DNA of 64,000 bases from CAZUMW01 sp964621615 (GTDB taxonomy: Bacteria; Desulfobacterota; WTBG01; CAIYCZ01; CAIRTM01), in contig CAZUMW010000009.1 in assembly GCA_964621615.1 (NCBI GenBank), positions 1 to 64,000 of the forward strand, in the 5' to 3' direction. The translations under genes were made by a program, and so were the position numbers. The notes under the pieces are model-generated. The model searched no databases. It was not told where the DNA came from and saw only the letters and a program-made list of their open reading frames with translations. This document shows positions 16,176-26,000 of the stretch, in pieces; positions within the stretch are counted from its first letter, which is position 1, and every line of letters begins with the position of its first letter.

Positions 16176-19100
16176 TCAGCTGTCAGCTCCGCCTCTCAGC
16201 ATTCCCTGTACCATATTCAGCACGTCTGTAACCTGGAACGGCTTATGTATAACCGAATCGATACCGCCGCTGCGCAATTGATCCGCATTGAGCTTGACCT
16301 GCCATCCGGTGATGAGAATAACGGGGGCGCTTCGGGAGGATTTTTTGATTTCCCGCGCCACATCCTGGCCGGACATGTCCGGCATCCCGAGATCGGTAAA
16401 TACAATATCGAAGCCTTTTTCCGCAAAAAGCTCAAGGCCCTTTTTGCCGTCCTCAGCTGTGGCGACCCGGTGCCCCCCCTCGGCGAGTATATCTGCAAGC
16501 ATTTCCCGCACATGCAGGTCATCATCGATTACCAGTATGGATGCAGGGCGATCCGGTGAGGTCTCTACAGGCAGGTGCTGCGGTGCGCAGACGGAGGAAG
16601 CCGTTTTGACGGGCAGCGTAAGCGTAAACAGCGCTCCCCCCTCAGGGGCGTTGCCCGCCGATATGGATCCCTGGTGCCGATTGATAATGCCATAGGAGAC
16701 GCTCATGCCGAGCCCTGCTGACTGCGGTCCCTTGGTCGTGAAGAACGGGTCAAATATACGCTCCAGCTCCTGTTCCGGTATCCCTGTCCCGGTGTCCTGT
16801 ATGCATACGGAAATAGCGCTGTCATTTTCCATGGCGGTGCGGATAAAGACGCTGCCCCCTCCAGGCATCGACTCGAGGGCGTTTTTTATAATATTTGTAA
16901 AGACCTCCCTGAGCTCTGATGCATTTGCGACTGTCGGCCTGAGGGTCGAGTAGTCGCGGTTTATTGAGAAGGTGATGCCGCGGGATTCGGCATCGTTTTT
17001 CCACAGCATGCGGGTGAATTCAAGCGCGTCGTCCAGCAGGCTGTTAATGTCAACGCGCGAGAGCAGGGATTCCTGCTCGTTCTGCCGGGAAAATTCCTGT
17101 ATTCTGCGCACCGTTTCCGCACCGTCGAGCGAGGCTTTTTCTATAATCTGCAGGCCTTTTTCAAGCTCTAAGGTGGAGGCGCGCTTTTCCGTAATATGGG
17201 GGGGCGGCTGGATAAATGCCTGCAGCCACTGCGCCCTGCCGAGTATGGCGGCAAGGATGTTGTTGAAATCATGGGCAACGCCGCCGGCCAGCTCTCCGAG
17301 GGATCTCATTTTCTCGGATCGGATGAGCTGGGCTTCTATGCGGCGGCGCTCGGTGATATCGCGCACAATTGATACCGCCGCGACGTAGCTTCCGCTTTCA
17401 TCCCTGATCATCGACGTGCTGTATTCCACATCGATAGTGTTTCCGCTTTTTGTCTGCTGTTTCATTTCATATGCAATAAAGCCCTGCTTCATCAGCAGCC
17501 TGGTTTTTTCGGGAATTGTCTCAAGCACAGCCGGGTCCCGGGAGGCAAGAAAAGACATCCGCTGTCCGGTAAGCTCGCTTTTCGAGTAGCCGCTTATGCG
17601 CTCCATTGCGCTGTTTACTGACACAATGGTGCCCTGCGCATTTGATATGATGATGCCGTCCCGGCTGCTTTCTATCACTTTTTCGTTGAACTCCTTAGCC
17701 TCCTGGAGATTTCGCTCGGCTTTTTTGCGCTCGGATATGTCGCGAATGATTGCGACAGCCGCGGGCGGGCTGTCTTTGTCCGGGGCCAGCAGCACCATGC
17801 TGAGCTCAACGGGAATAACCCTGTTTGACCGGTTCAGCAGATAGCTTTCCCAGTTTGTGACTTTACCCTGCGAAAAGAGCTCTTCGTTTATGCGGCGGGC
17901 GTCTTCAAAAAACTGCTTGGAAATGATAACGGCTTCGCCGCTGAGCGTTTCGTAGGAGCCTTCAGGCGGTATGATGCTGGTAATGTATTTGCCTTTGACC
18001 TCTGCTTCGTTTTCGAAGCCGACCAGATCGAGAAAATAGCGGTTGACGCGGGTAATGTGGGCGGTGCTGTCGGTCACGATGATGGCGTCCTGAGAGCTTT
18101 CAATGATATTGTCGAGGTTGTCCCGCGTTTTTTTCAGCTCCTGCAGCACCCGCTTTCGCTCGGTAATATCCCGCGCGACCGAAACTGCCGCGGCCCCGCT
18201 TGCCGAGCGCTTAAGGGGAGAGATGCTGGTTTCAAAAATTTTCCTGCCGCCGTTTTTGGCAATAAACTCGTATTCCTTTGATGTTATGGGCTCGCCTGAA
18301 AGGGCCCACCGGGTATCTGACAGCAGCCGCTTCAAGTCCCCCGGCGAGAGAATGTTCAGCTCATTGAGCGGGCGGCCGGTCAGCTCATCAGGGGAATAGC
18401 CCAGCAGCCGTGAGACTGACGGCGAAATGCTGAGTATCACGTGCTGCTCATTGAGGGAAAAAATCATATCGGAGATGTTTTCGAAATGAGTACGGTAGGT
18501 CTCCTCAGACCTCTCAAGCTCGACGATGGTTGCGTGAAGCTGTTCCGTCATATCGTTGACTGCCTGCGCAAGCTGCCCGGTTTCGTCGCGGGAGGTCACC
18601 TCGAGCCGCCTGCTGAAATCGCCATGTGCGATGGCTGAGGTCGCAGCAGTAATTTTTTGCAGAGGGCGTACGATAATGCGGCCGATAAAATAATAGGAAA
18701 AAATCATGATTGACAGAAGGGCTATTGCCGCAGCGGCTGCAATCAGCATGTTGTGCGTTATTTGCCGGTTGAGGCGGGCCAGAGAAAAGCCGATAGCAAC
18801 AGTGCCGACATTCATGCCGCGGTACATGACCGGCAGCGACGTGACGGCGGTGTCTTTGATAATAGTAAAGCCGGTCTGCGCAGAGGTGCGAGCCGGTCTG
18901 CGCAGCGCGCGTGGTGCGCTCTCTGCGTTCAGCGAGACAAAAAGATCGCCGCTTTTGTCGTATGCCAGCGCAAACGAGAAGTCGCGGCTTTTTGTGAGGA
19001 CAGACAGCACTTCCCGCGCTGTTTCGACGTCATGGAAGATAAGGCTTGCGCCAAGGTTCTCGGCGATTATCCGGGCAACGGTGGTGGCGCGCTCCTGTGA

Positions 19101-19235
19101 CTGGGAAATGATCTGGGATCGCTGCTGAAACGGAAATATGATGAATACAAACAGCGTAATTACCAGGGAAAAAATAGTGCCTGCGACAATAAGCTTTGTC
19201 TGGATGCTCATATTCCGGAATATGGCATGTATCAT
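16176..19235 (-). CDS. Hybrid sensor histidine kinase (periplasmic sensor, HAMP, three PAS, kinase, receiver)
   Basis: Domain order: TM1 (~17-38), a ~120-residue periplasmic CHASE8-like sensor, TM2 (~162-184), HAMP, three PAS/PAC units (~245-630), and a HisKA domain with phospho-acceptor in GGVAHDFNN. The HATPase follows with N-box NIIKNALE, DTGTGIP and FFTTK, then a C-terminal receiver (DD, phospho-acceptor in FTDLGMPDMSG, conserved Lys in HKPF). A signal is sensed in the periplasm and, through the PAS domains, probably in the cytoplasm; phosphate is passed to its own receiver. No partner phosphotransfer or output regulator is adjacent. AAGGAG 6 bases upstream supports the ATG at 19235. The truncated kinase at 63061 has a similar front end. 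Confidence 0.92.
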   Translation of the reverse strand: MIHAIFRNMSIQTKLIVAGTIFSLVITLFVFIIFPFQQRSQIISQSQERATTVARIIAENLGASLIFHDVETAREVLSVLTKSRDFSFALAYDKSGDLFVSLNAESAPRALRRPARTSAQTGFTIIKDTAVTSLPVMYRGMNVGTVAIGFSLARLNRQITHNMLIAAAAAIALLSIMIFSYYFIGRIIVRPLQKITAATSAIAHGDFSRRLEVTSRDETGQLAQAVNDMTEQLHATIVELERSEETYRTHFENISDMIFSLNEQHVILSISPSVSRLLGYSPDELTGRPLNELNILSPGDLKRLLSDTRWALSGEPITSKEYEFIAKNGGRKIFETSISPLKRSASGAAAVSVARDITERKRVLQELKKTRDNLDNIIESSQDAIIVTDSTAHITRVNRYFLDLVGFENEAEVKGKYITSIIPPEGSYETLSGEAVIISKQFFEDARRINEELFSQGKVTNWESYLLNRSNRVIPVELSMVLLAPDKDSPPAAVAIIRDISERKKAERNLQEAKEFNEKVIESSRDGIIISNAQGTIVSVNSAMERISGYSKSELTGQRMSFLASRDPAVLETIPEKTRLLMKQGFIAYEMKQQTKSGNTIDVEYSTSMIRDESGSYVAAVSIVRDITERRRIEAQLIRSEKMRSLGELAGGVAHDFNNILAAILGRAQWLQAFIQPPPHITEKRASTLELEKGLQIIEKASLDGAETVRRIQEFSRQNEQESLLSRVDINSLLDDALEFTRMLWKNDAESRGITFSINRDYSTLRPTVANASELREVFTNIIKNALESMPGGGSVFIRTAMENDSAISVCIQDTGTGIPEQELERIFDPFFTTKGPQSAGLGMSVSYGIINRHQGSISAGNAPEGGALFTLTLPVKTASSVCAPQHLPVETSPDRPASILVIDDDLHVREMLADILAEGGHRVATAEDGKKGLELFAEKGFDIVFTDLGMPDMSGQDVAREIKKSSRSAPVILITGWQVKLNADQLRSGGIDSVIHKPFQVTDVLNMVQGMLRGGADS

Positions 19236-19451
19236 CAGCACTCCTTACCAGCACTTCCCGCGCTGCCACGGCTTCCTGCTGCCGGCGCAAGAACCGGCGC
19301 GCGCACTGCATCGCATGTCTCGCACGCAGCTCATATGGAGCTGTGATCCCGGGGCAGGTCAGATTTCATTACAGTTTTACCACAGGTCGATGCAGTTAAC
19401 AACTAAAGGATGCCCGCCTGAACCCTGCGATCGAGCCCGGGGCTGAGGCGG

Positions 19452-21413
19452 TCAGCGCTGCCGTGAGCGTTCAGGGGCTCGCGCAGCAGACCGGTCGTGC
19501 GCCCGAAGCGCTGAGCGTATTTTTTGCACATAGGGGTGTGCAGGATATACCGTGTCGGCGCGCGCTATAAGAGCGCGCGCTTTCACCGGGCGGCTGTATC
19601 CGAGCTCGTACGCTGCTCGCGCGGCGAGCATGCCCGCATAAAAGCTGCGCAGGCTTTGATGGTACCGGCTGTCCGGCTTGAATCGCTCTGCAGGGGGTAT
19701 CTGCAGCCGCGACAGGGTTGCAAACGGGCGGTAGCCGGCCGGGCGCTTCGAAAGCCTGAAGACAAGGCCTTCCGGAATTCTGTGCAAGCCCCTTCCGACA
19801 TAGGGCGGCTGCTCGCCGGTAACATAGACGGGCCGCTGCGGCATGCTGGTTTGTATAATGCTGTTAATCAGTCCGGCGTATCGCTTCTGGACAGCCGCGG
19901 GGTCGAACGGTTTCCCGTGCTCGAATTTATGCAGCTCCCTGCGGTACCGCGCAAGCGCACCGCGCGAAGCATCCATCAGACCGGGGTGATTGCTTTCGAG
20001 CTGCCTGAGATACCAGGATCGCTTCAGCAGCTTTGTTTCTATGACGGTTACGTCGGGCCTGATTTCCTCGACCATCTGCAGATACAGCGCGGGCGAGCAG
20101 AAATAATCCCACTGATAGGAGAAAATAAGCGCATTGGGCTCGCTGTTGTCCAGTATGTTTGTGCAGTAGGTGCGCACCAGCGTATTGCCGCTTTGATCAG
20201 CCGCCGCCCGGTTTATGACAAGCGGGAACGCAGCGAGCAGGCAGCATGCCGGTGCGAGGAGGCGCTCCGGTGCGGAGATCGCTCTGGCCGCCTGCACAAG
20301 GCAGACATGGACCCCTGCAGCCGCCCACAGCGCTATGCAGACGAAGGCCGGCATAAAGTACGGGTCAATGTCAACAATGTCGTAGCTGAGAGCTCCTGCA
20401 AGGCTGGCGATAAACAAAATAAACGAGAACCACCACAGCCTCCTGCGGGTGCGGATCAGAAACCATATCCCCGGAAGTGCGAACACAAGGGGTGCATAGC
20501 CCACGGCCTCCGGCACGAGGCTGAAAAAATAGCGGCCCTGCTCAAGAGCGGTGTCTGCTGAAGAAAACATCCACACGCTGTACTGACGGCCGGTCACGTG
20601 CCGCAGAAAGGAGGCGGCGGTAGACGGATCCCCCCAGTTGAGCCGGGGGTTCTGTGCGGCCCTGAAAGGAAGATACAGATACGGAGCAAGGCCGGCTGCG
20701 CATGCGGCGGCAAGCACCGCCGCTTTTTTTACACTCAGCCGCCACGCGCTCCGCCCCGATGCGATAAGATATGCCAGCGCCGGCAGATAATAGACCGCGG
20801 TCATGTGATTGGTGAGCGTCAGCGCTGCACAGAAAAACAGCGCGGCCTGCCAGCGCATGCTGCCGGCTGCGGCAGGGCCTATGACGGGGCATGCCCTCAG
20901 CGAAACAAGCATGAGAAGGCACAGAAGCAGCGACTGCAGCGCATACACTTCGGTAATCAGCGCAGCCTCCCAGAACGGGCGTGAAAATGCGAGAAGCAGC
21001 GTGCCGCAGGCGGCGGTGAACCGGGATGTCCGAAGCGGCAGGGCGCGTGCGCGGCGGCCGGGCTCTTCTTCCGCGCCGAGCAGGAGCGCCAGCATATAAT
21101 AAAAGGCTGCCAGGGCCGCGCATGCGCATACGGCTGACAGCATGTTCAGAGCGGCTACCGGCTTTGCAGGCCACAGCAGCGCGGTGATCCATCCGATGAC
21201 GGTATACAGCGGATAGCCGGTGGGATGCGCAATGCCTGCGGTAGCGCAGACAGCGGCGAGCTCTCCGCTGTCTATGAAGGTAAGGCCCGGCGGCGATGTT
21301 GCATAATACACGCAGAGTGCAGCCAGCACAGCTGCTGCGCCGGGAGATGAAGACAGAATGCGCCTATAGGCGTTTGAAGGGCCGTTGCCGGTCGTTTTGT
21401 GCGGCGGGTGCAT
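19452..21413 (-). CDS. DUF2723 multi-span glycosyltransferase-like membrane protein (GT117 type)
   Basis: The first periplasmic loop holds the family signature (FIDSGELAA ... GIAHPTGYPLY), with the conserved Asp/Glu and His expected to act in a lipid-linked sugar transferase of the GT-C fold. About 12 hydrophobic segments span residues 25-400, followed by a ~230-residue soluble C-terminal part with TPR-like helices. Members of this family are thought to glycosylate proteins or lipids at the membrane. It lies 43 bases after the FHA gene and may be the end of the phospho-signalling operon, or just adjacent. The substrate is unknown. Confidence 0.82.
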   Translation of the reverse strand: MHPPHKTTGNGPSNAYRRILSSSPGAAAVLAALCVYYATSPPGLTFIDSGELAAVCATAGIAHPTGYPLYTVIGWITALLWPAKPVAALNMLSAVCACAALAAFYYMLALLLGAEEEPGRRARALPLRTSRFTAACGTLLLAFSRPFWEAALITEVYALQSLLLCLLMLVSLRACPVIGPAAAGSMRWQAALFFCAALTLTNHMTAVYYLPALAYLIASGRSAWRLSVKKAAVLAAACAAGLAPYLYLPFRAAQNPRLNWGDPSTAASFLRHVTGRQYSVWMFSSADTALEQGRYFFSLVPEAVGYAPLVFALPGIWFLIRTRRRLWWFSFILFIASLAGALSYDIVDIDPYFMPAFVCIALWAAAGVHVCLVQAARAISAPERLLAPACCLLAAFPLVINRAAADQSGNTLVRTYCTNILDNSEPNALIFSYQWDYFCSPALYLQMVEEIRPDVTVIETKLLKRSWYLRQLESNHPGLMDASRGALARYRRELHKFEHGKPFDPAAVQKRYAGLINSIIQTSMPQRPVYVTGEQPPYVGRGLHRIPEGLVFRLSKRPAGYRPFATLSRLQIPPAERFKPDSRYHQSLRSFYAGMLAARAAYELGYSRPVKARALIARADTVYPAHPYVQKIRSALRAHDRSAARAPERSRQR

Positions 21414-21456
21414 TGATCAGCTCGCGGAAGCGCAATAAGCGTGGCGGCGGGTGGCG

Positions 21457-22170
21457 TTATTCGTCTTTCATGATGAATTCCATTTTTGCCGATCCGATTT
21501 CGATAACATCGAATTCTTTCAGCTTTGCAGAATCTTTCACCACTGCTCCGTTGAGCCTGGGCTTTTGCATGCCCTCGACAAAGTTGAGATAGTAGCCTGT
21601 CGGGCGGCGGCTGATGGTTGCGGCCGTTTTTGCCATCATAAAGCCGCTGATAATGATGTCGTTTACTGAATCCTTGCCTATTTTTATCAGCTTTTTGGAT
21701 AGCTCGATCTCTCCCTCCCCGCCCTTGAGGAACGACAGCACCCCGATCGGCTGCGACTGTTCAGCGGTTGTGTTGACGGTTGTCGAGCTTCGCTGCACCA
21801 TGGCGCGGTATTCATCCGTGTCAAGCACCATGGTTTTGTCGCTCAGGTTTTCATCGGACGCCTCAGCGGGCTCTTCGCCTTCCTCGAGGAGATATATCAG
21901 GTCGTGTTTGCCGATAGTGATAACGTCGCCCTTTTCCAGCCAGTGCGAGGTGACCAGCTGCTTGTTTACGAACGTGCCGTTTTTGCTTCTGAGATCGGTG
22001 AGAAGCACTCCTTCGTCAAGCACATCCACTTTTGCGTGGTTGCTCGAGACAGCCAGATTGTCAATTACGATGTCGTTGGTTTGCTTTCTGCCGATTGTGA
22101 TGGGTTTTCCCTTTATCAGCGGGTACTCTCCCTGTACAACATCTTTAAATTGCAAGGACAGGCATGGCAT
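21457..22170 (-). CDS. FHA-domain phosphothreonine-binding protein with a second, degenerate FHA domain
   Basis: The first FHA domain is canonical: ITIGRKQTND, SSNHAKV and SKNGTFVN supply the Arg, Ser, His and Asn used to hold phosphothreonine. The second (residues ~145-235) keeps the fold (KIGKDSVNDIIIS, RLNGAVV) but has Lys for Arg and no S-x-x-H, so it may not bind phosphate. A GGAGGAG 6 bases upstream fixes the start at 22170; the frame extends further upstream without support. It lies 40 bases after the PP2C gene and close to the kinase, so it is the probable reader of that kinase's output. Confidence 0.9.
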   Translation of the reverse strand: MPCLSLQFKDVVQGEYPLIKGKPITIGRKQTNDIVIDNLAVSSNHAKVDVLDEGVLLTDLRSKNGTFVNKQLVTSHWLEKGDVITIGKHDLIYLLEEGEEPAEASDENLSDKTMVLDTDEYRAMVQRSSTTVNTTAEQSQPIGVLSFLKGGEGEIELSKKLIKIGKDSVNDIIISGFMMAKTAATISRRPTGYYLNFVEGMQKPRLNGAVVKDSAKLKEFDVIEIGSAKMEFIMKDE

Positions 22171-22210
22171 ACCGGGCTCCTCCGTATATAATGTAAAAAG
22201 TGGTATTTTT

Positions 22211-23011
22211 TTAGTGGCCGAACAATTTGCCGAACACTCTGCACAACAGCCCCGAGCCGGAAGAAACAGCAACTATTTTTACGACAATGACCGTTATGTT
22301 GTCATCGCCGCCGCGCTCGTTGGCCAGGTCGACAAATATCCGGCATGCCTCCCGCGGCGGATTCTCCTCTACGACCCGGATCATCTCCCCCGGCTGCACC
22401 TTGTTGCTCAAGCCGTCTGAGCAGAGGATGAACATGTCGCCGGGGAAGCACGGCGTTTCGCAGATATCGGGCTGTACCGAGTCCCCGACGCCCATTGCCC
22501 GCGAAAGCATGTGCATAAATTTACTGGAAATAGCCTTCAGGCGTTCGGGGTCAATGGCGGCCTGCTCGGCGGCAACAGTATGCGTTACCGAGAGCTTTTC
22601 TATTTCTCCTTTGCGAACAAGGTATATGGGGCTGTCGCCGACGTTTGCGGCGATAGCGGTGCTGTCTGTGCAGTACAGTGCAGCCAGGGTGGACCCCATC
22701 CCGTGACAGCCTTCATCGCGCTGCGCCCGCTCGCGGACCGCGGCGTTGGCCTTTTTGACCCATTCAGTCAGCCTGCTTGCCTCAGGCGACAGGGAATCAT
22801 CTGCAGGCTGGCCGGCGGGCCCGATCGCCCCCTGCAGGCATGCCCCCATCGTATCAGCAACAATGCTGCTTGCCACCTCACCTGCGAGGTGGCCCCCCAT
22901 GCCGTCTGCAACGACAAACAGGCGGCTGGCATCGTCGATGAAAAACGCATCTTCATTATTGTCCCGCTGGGCGCCTATGTCGGTAAGGCCTGCGGCTTCT
23001 GTCTGAATCAT
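22211..23011 (-). CDS. PP2C-family Ser/Thr phosphatase (Stp1-like)
   Basis: The 266-residue protein has the PP2C motifs: RDNNEDAFF with the first metal Asp, VVADGMGGHLAGEVAS with the central DGMGG, GSTLAALY, NVGDSPIYL, LCSDGLS and the late DDNITVIVV. It removes phosphate from Ser/Thr in a Mn/Mg-dependent reaction, and here it opposes the kinase encoded 39 bases upstream. A hydrophobic C-terminal tail (TVIVVKIVAVSSGSGLLCRVFG) is short and not a clear membrane span. Kinase, phosphatase and FHA reader in this order form a standard bacterial phospho-signalling module. Confidence 0.94.
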   Translation of the reverse strand: MIQTEAAGLTDIGAQRDNNEDAFFIDDASRLFVVADGMGGHLAGEVASSIVADTMGACLQGAIGPAGQPADDSLSPEASRLTEWVKKANAAVRERAQRDEGCHGMGSTLAALYCTDSTAIAANVGDSPIYLVRKGEIEKLSVTHTVAAEQAAIDPERLKAISSKFMHMLSRAMGVGDSVQPDICETPCFPGDMFILCSDGLSNKVQPGEMIRVVEENPPREACRIFVDLANERGGDDNITVIVVKIVAVSSGSGLLCRVFGKLFGH

Positions 23012-23050
23012 TATTTTTGAAAAATATAATTGATTATGTTTTTGAACGTA

Positions 23051-26000
23051 TCATTTATTTAAAGACAATGCAATTCTAAATCCTCGGTATGCCTGCACAT
23101 CAACGGGGCTGTGGCCCCGGCGGGAGGCGCACCGGGCATAGGTCTCATCGGCAAGGCTCCACGCTGCGCCCCTGGTGATCCTGATATTTTGCTGCTTGTC
23201 AAAAAAGGTTTCACACCACTCCGACACATTCCCCGCAAGCCCATGCACGCCGAATACGGACCTGTCCATACCGAATGCGGATACCGGGGAGGGGCCGTCC
23301 CGCTTGCCCTTGACCGACGGCGCCATGGAGCAGAACCGGTAGTCGAAGCTGTTGCCCCAGGGATACGCCCTGCCGTCAGCGCCGCGCGCCGCCTTTTCCC
23401 ACTGCCAGTCTTCAGGCAGGTGAAACGACCAGCGCTTGTTTCTGCTGCTGCGCGTAAGCCATTTGCAGTAGGCGTGTGCATCATTCCAGGATACGCCGAT
23501 AACCGGCCACTCAGCGGGAAAATTTGACTGATACCGGCTTCCGATCTTTTGCCAGTAGAAGCCCGACTCCGCCGACTGCCGGGGAAGATATTTTTCGGCC
23601 GACCCGGGTATGGTCCGCTCCATGTAGTTGATAAAGCGCAGGTATTCCCCGACGGTTACTTCCCGCTCGGACAGAAAAAAGCCGGGCGCGTCTTTAACGT
23701 CTCTGTCAGCCGGGTATATTGCATCAGGGTCGCCCCCCATAATAAAGGGCCCCCTGGGTATGTAGACAAACCCCTCGGGCACAGCTGCTTCCTGATAAAG
23801 CGCTATCTTTTTAATGGAGCTCTCTTCACCGCGGCGGATCACAACAGGGATGCGGGCTTTCAGACAACCCGCTTTGCCGGCGATGACCAGGTAGGAGCCG
23901 GGCGGAAGCCGAAGCGCGCTCAGGCCCTGCAGGCGGTTAAACGGGGTTGTCTTCAGGATATCACCTGCCGGCTTGAACACTGTTGTGTCTGCAGAAAACG
24001 ACTGCGGGATTCCTGCAGATTCGGCGGAATCCTCCGACTGCTTTGCAGAAAAATACGCACCGGCGCTGAACGGAGCCGGAATGAGGCGCCGGTCGGGACC
24101 CTCGATATAGCGGAACAGGTGGAACGAATCAGCCGCCGGTTCAGTGGTTATGGTGAGAGTGCCGGTTTTGTTGAGCAGGGCGCTGTATCCGCCGTCATCA
24201 AAGGCAAGCACAAGCTCCTTGTAATAGGCCATTTTTTCGCGATCGCGCAGCTGCTCAGCTGCTGTGTACTTGTCATAATACAGCGACGCCAGCGCGCTGC
24301 GCGCCTGAGCATTTGAGCCGTCGTAGCCCAGTATTGTGCTGTAGGCTGAAATTATTTTGCCCTCCGTGTCAAGCTTTTCTATTTTCTTCCGGCTGAGATC
24401 CTGCTGCGCTTTCCACAGGGGCTGTTTTGCTTCCGGGGGCTCATATCCACGGATTTGAGCCTTCAGCCTGCTCACCTTGTCGCTGAGGCGCTCGATTGCG
24501 CTTTCTGTCGACTCAAGCGCGCTCTGCATCTGTGCTGCGGAGGCGAGCAGGGGCTGGATTTTTTTGCGCGCGCGCTGCTTTTCAGCCATTACCGCGGCCC
24601 GGGGCAGGCCCTCGCGGGCCTGCGGTGAGCCGGGGTCAAGGGCAAATGTGGCCACATAGGCATCGTAGGCGTCAATATAGCGGCCGCTGTCAAAAAGCTT
24701 TTTCGCCTCCCGGGCTTTTTGCACTGCGAGCCGCTTGTTTTTGAGTGCAAGGGCTTTGCCGCTTACCTGCGCTATTCCCCGGCGGGCGGCCGGGTTGTCG
24801 CTGTCCAGGCCGAGGACCGCAAAATAGGTTTCCTCGGCTTTTTCATACGCGCCCCGTTGCTGTGCCCCGGCAGCATCAGCAAGCAGCGCGGCTATGGTCT
24901 CCCGGCGGCGCTGCTGCTCGTAGGCGGCGGTGAAAGCCGCCCCCAGAATAAGGCAGATGATAGCGGCCGCTATGCCGGCAGAAGCAATTTTGTTGCGCAG
25001 AACCCATTTTTTCGTTCTTACCAGAATGTTGTCGCGCTTTGCGGAGACGCTCTTGCCGTCGAGGTACAGCAGCAGGTCGTTTTTGAGATCGGCGGCTGTC
25101 TGGTACCGGTCATCTTTTTCGCGCGCCATCGCTTTCATGCACACGGCGCTGAGCTCCGGGGGGATCATGTTTTGCGGCGCCCGTATCTCAGGGCTCTGCA
25201 GGATACGCTTCTGTGCTTTCTGCAGGGCCTCCCGCGCTGATTTGCCCCGATAGGGTGCCTGGTAGGTGAGAATTTTGTACAGGATACCGCCGAGCGAAAA
25301 TATGTCCGAGCGCTCGTCAAGCTCGGCGATATCGCCGCAGGCCTGCTCTGGCGACATATAGGAAGGCGTGCCGACTATCTGGCCCGCCGCTGTTCGATAC
25401 GGGTCTGACTCCGCCGTTTCCGGCGCTGCAGGGCCGCCTGCGGGCTGATCGTCCCGGCCCAGAACTTTGGCCAGGCCCCAGTCCATTATCATGGCCTCTC
25501 CGAAATCGCCGACCATGATGTTTTCCGGTTTCAGATCGCGGTGCAGCACGCCTTTGGAGTGCGCATAGCTCACCCCGTCGCATATTTTCATAAATACCTG
25601 CAGCAGGGTTACCGGGCTGTATTTCTGCTTCGAGCCTGCGTCTCCCTTGCCGATCCGGTTGATGATGTCCTCAAGGGTTTCGCCCTTGACGAGCTTCATC
25701 GTGAAATAAATTTTTGACTCTTCATCGATGCCGATATCGTGTATCGGCACGATATTGGGATGCTCGAGCTGACCGGTTACCTGCGCCTCCTCGAGGAACC
25801 GCTTTATGTGTCCGGTGCTTGAGCTGACGCCGGGTAGCATGACTTTCATCGCGACTTTGCGCCTGATGTCCTGGTCGATAGTGGCGTAAACGGCTCCCAT
25901 TCCGCCGCGGCCGAGCTCGGTGTCATAGATGTATTTTGTTTCGGAGGGGGAGCGGGAAATGACATCGTTGATTGTTGCGGCGCCGCTTTTGTCAAGCGAT

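Noticed and set aside
19452..21413. Long plus-strand frames (for example 19524-20561) opposite the DUF2723 gene
   Set aside because: They are shadows of a GC-rich gene; no domain or start site supports them.
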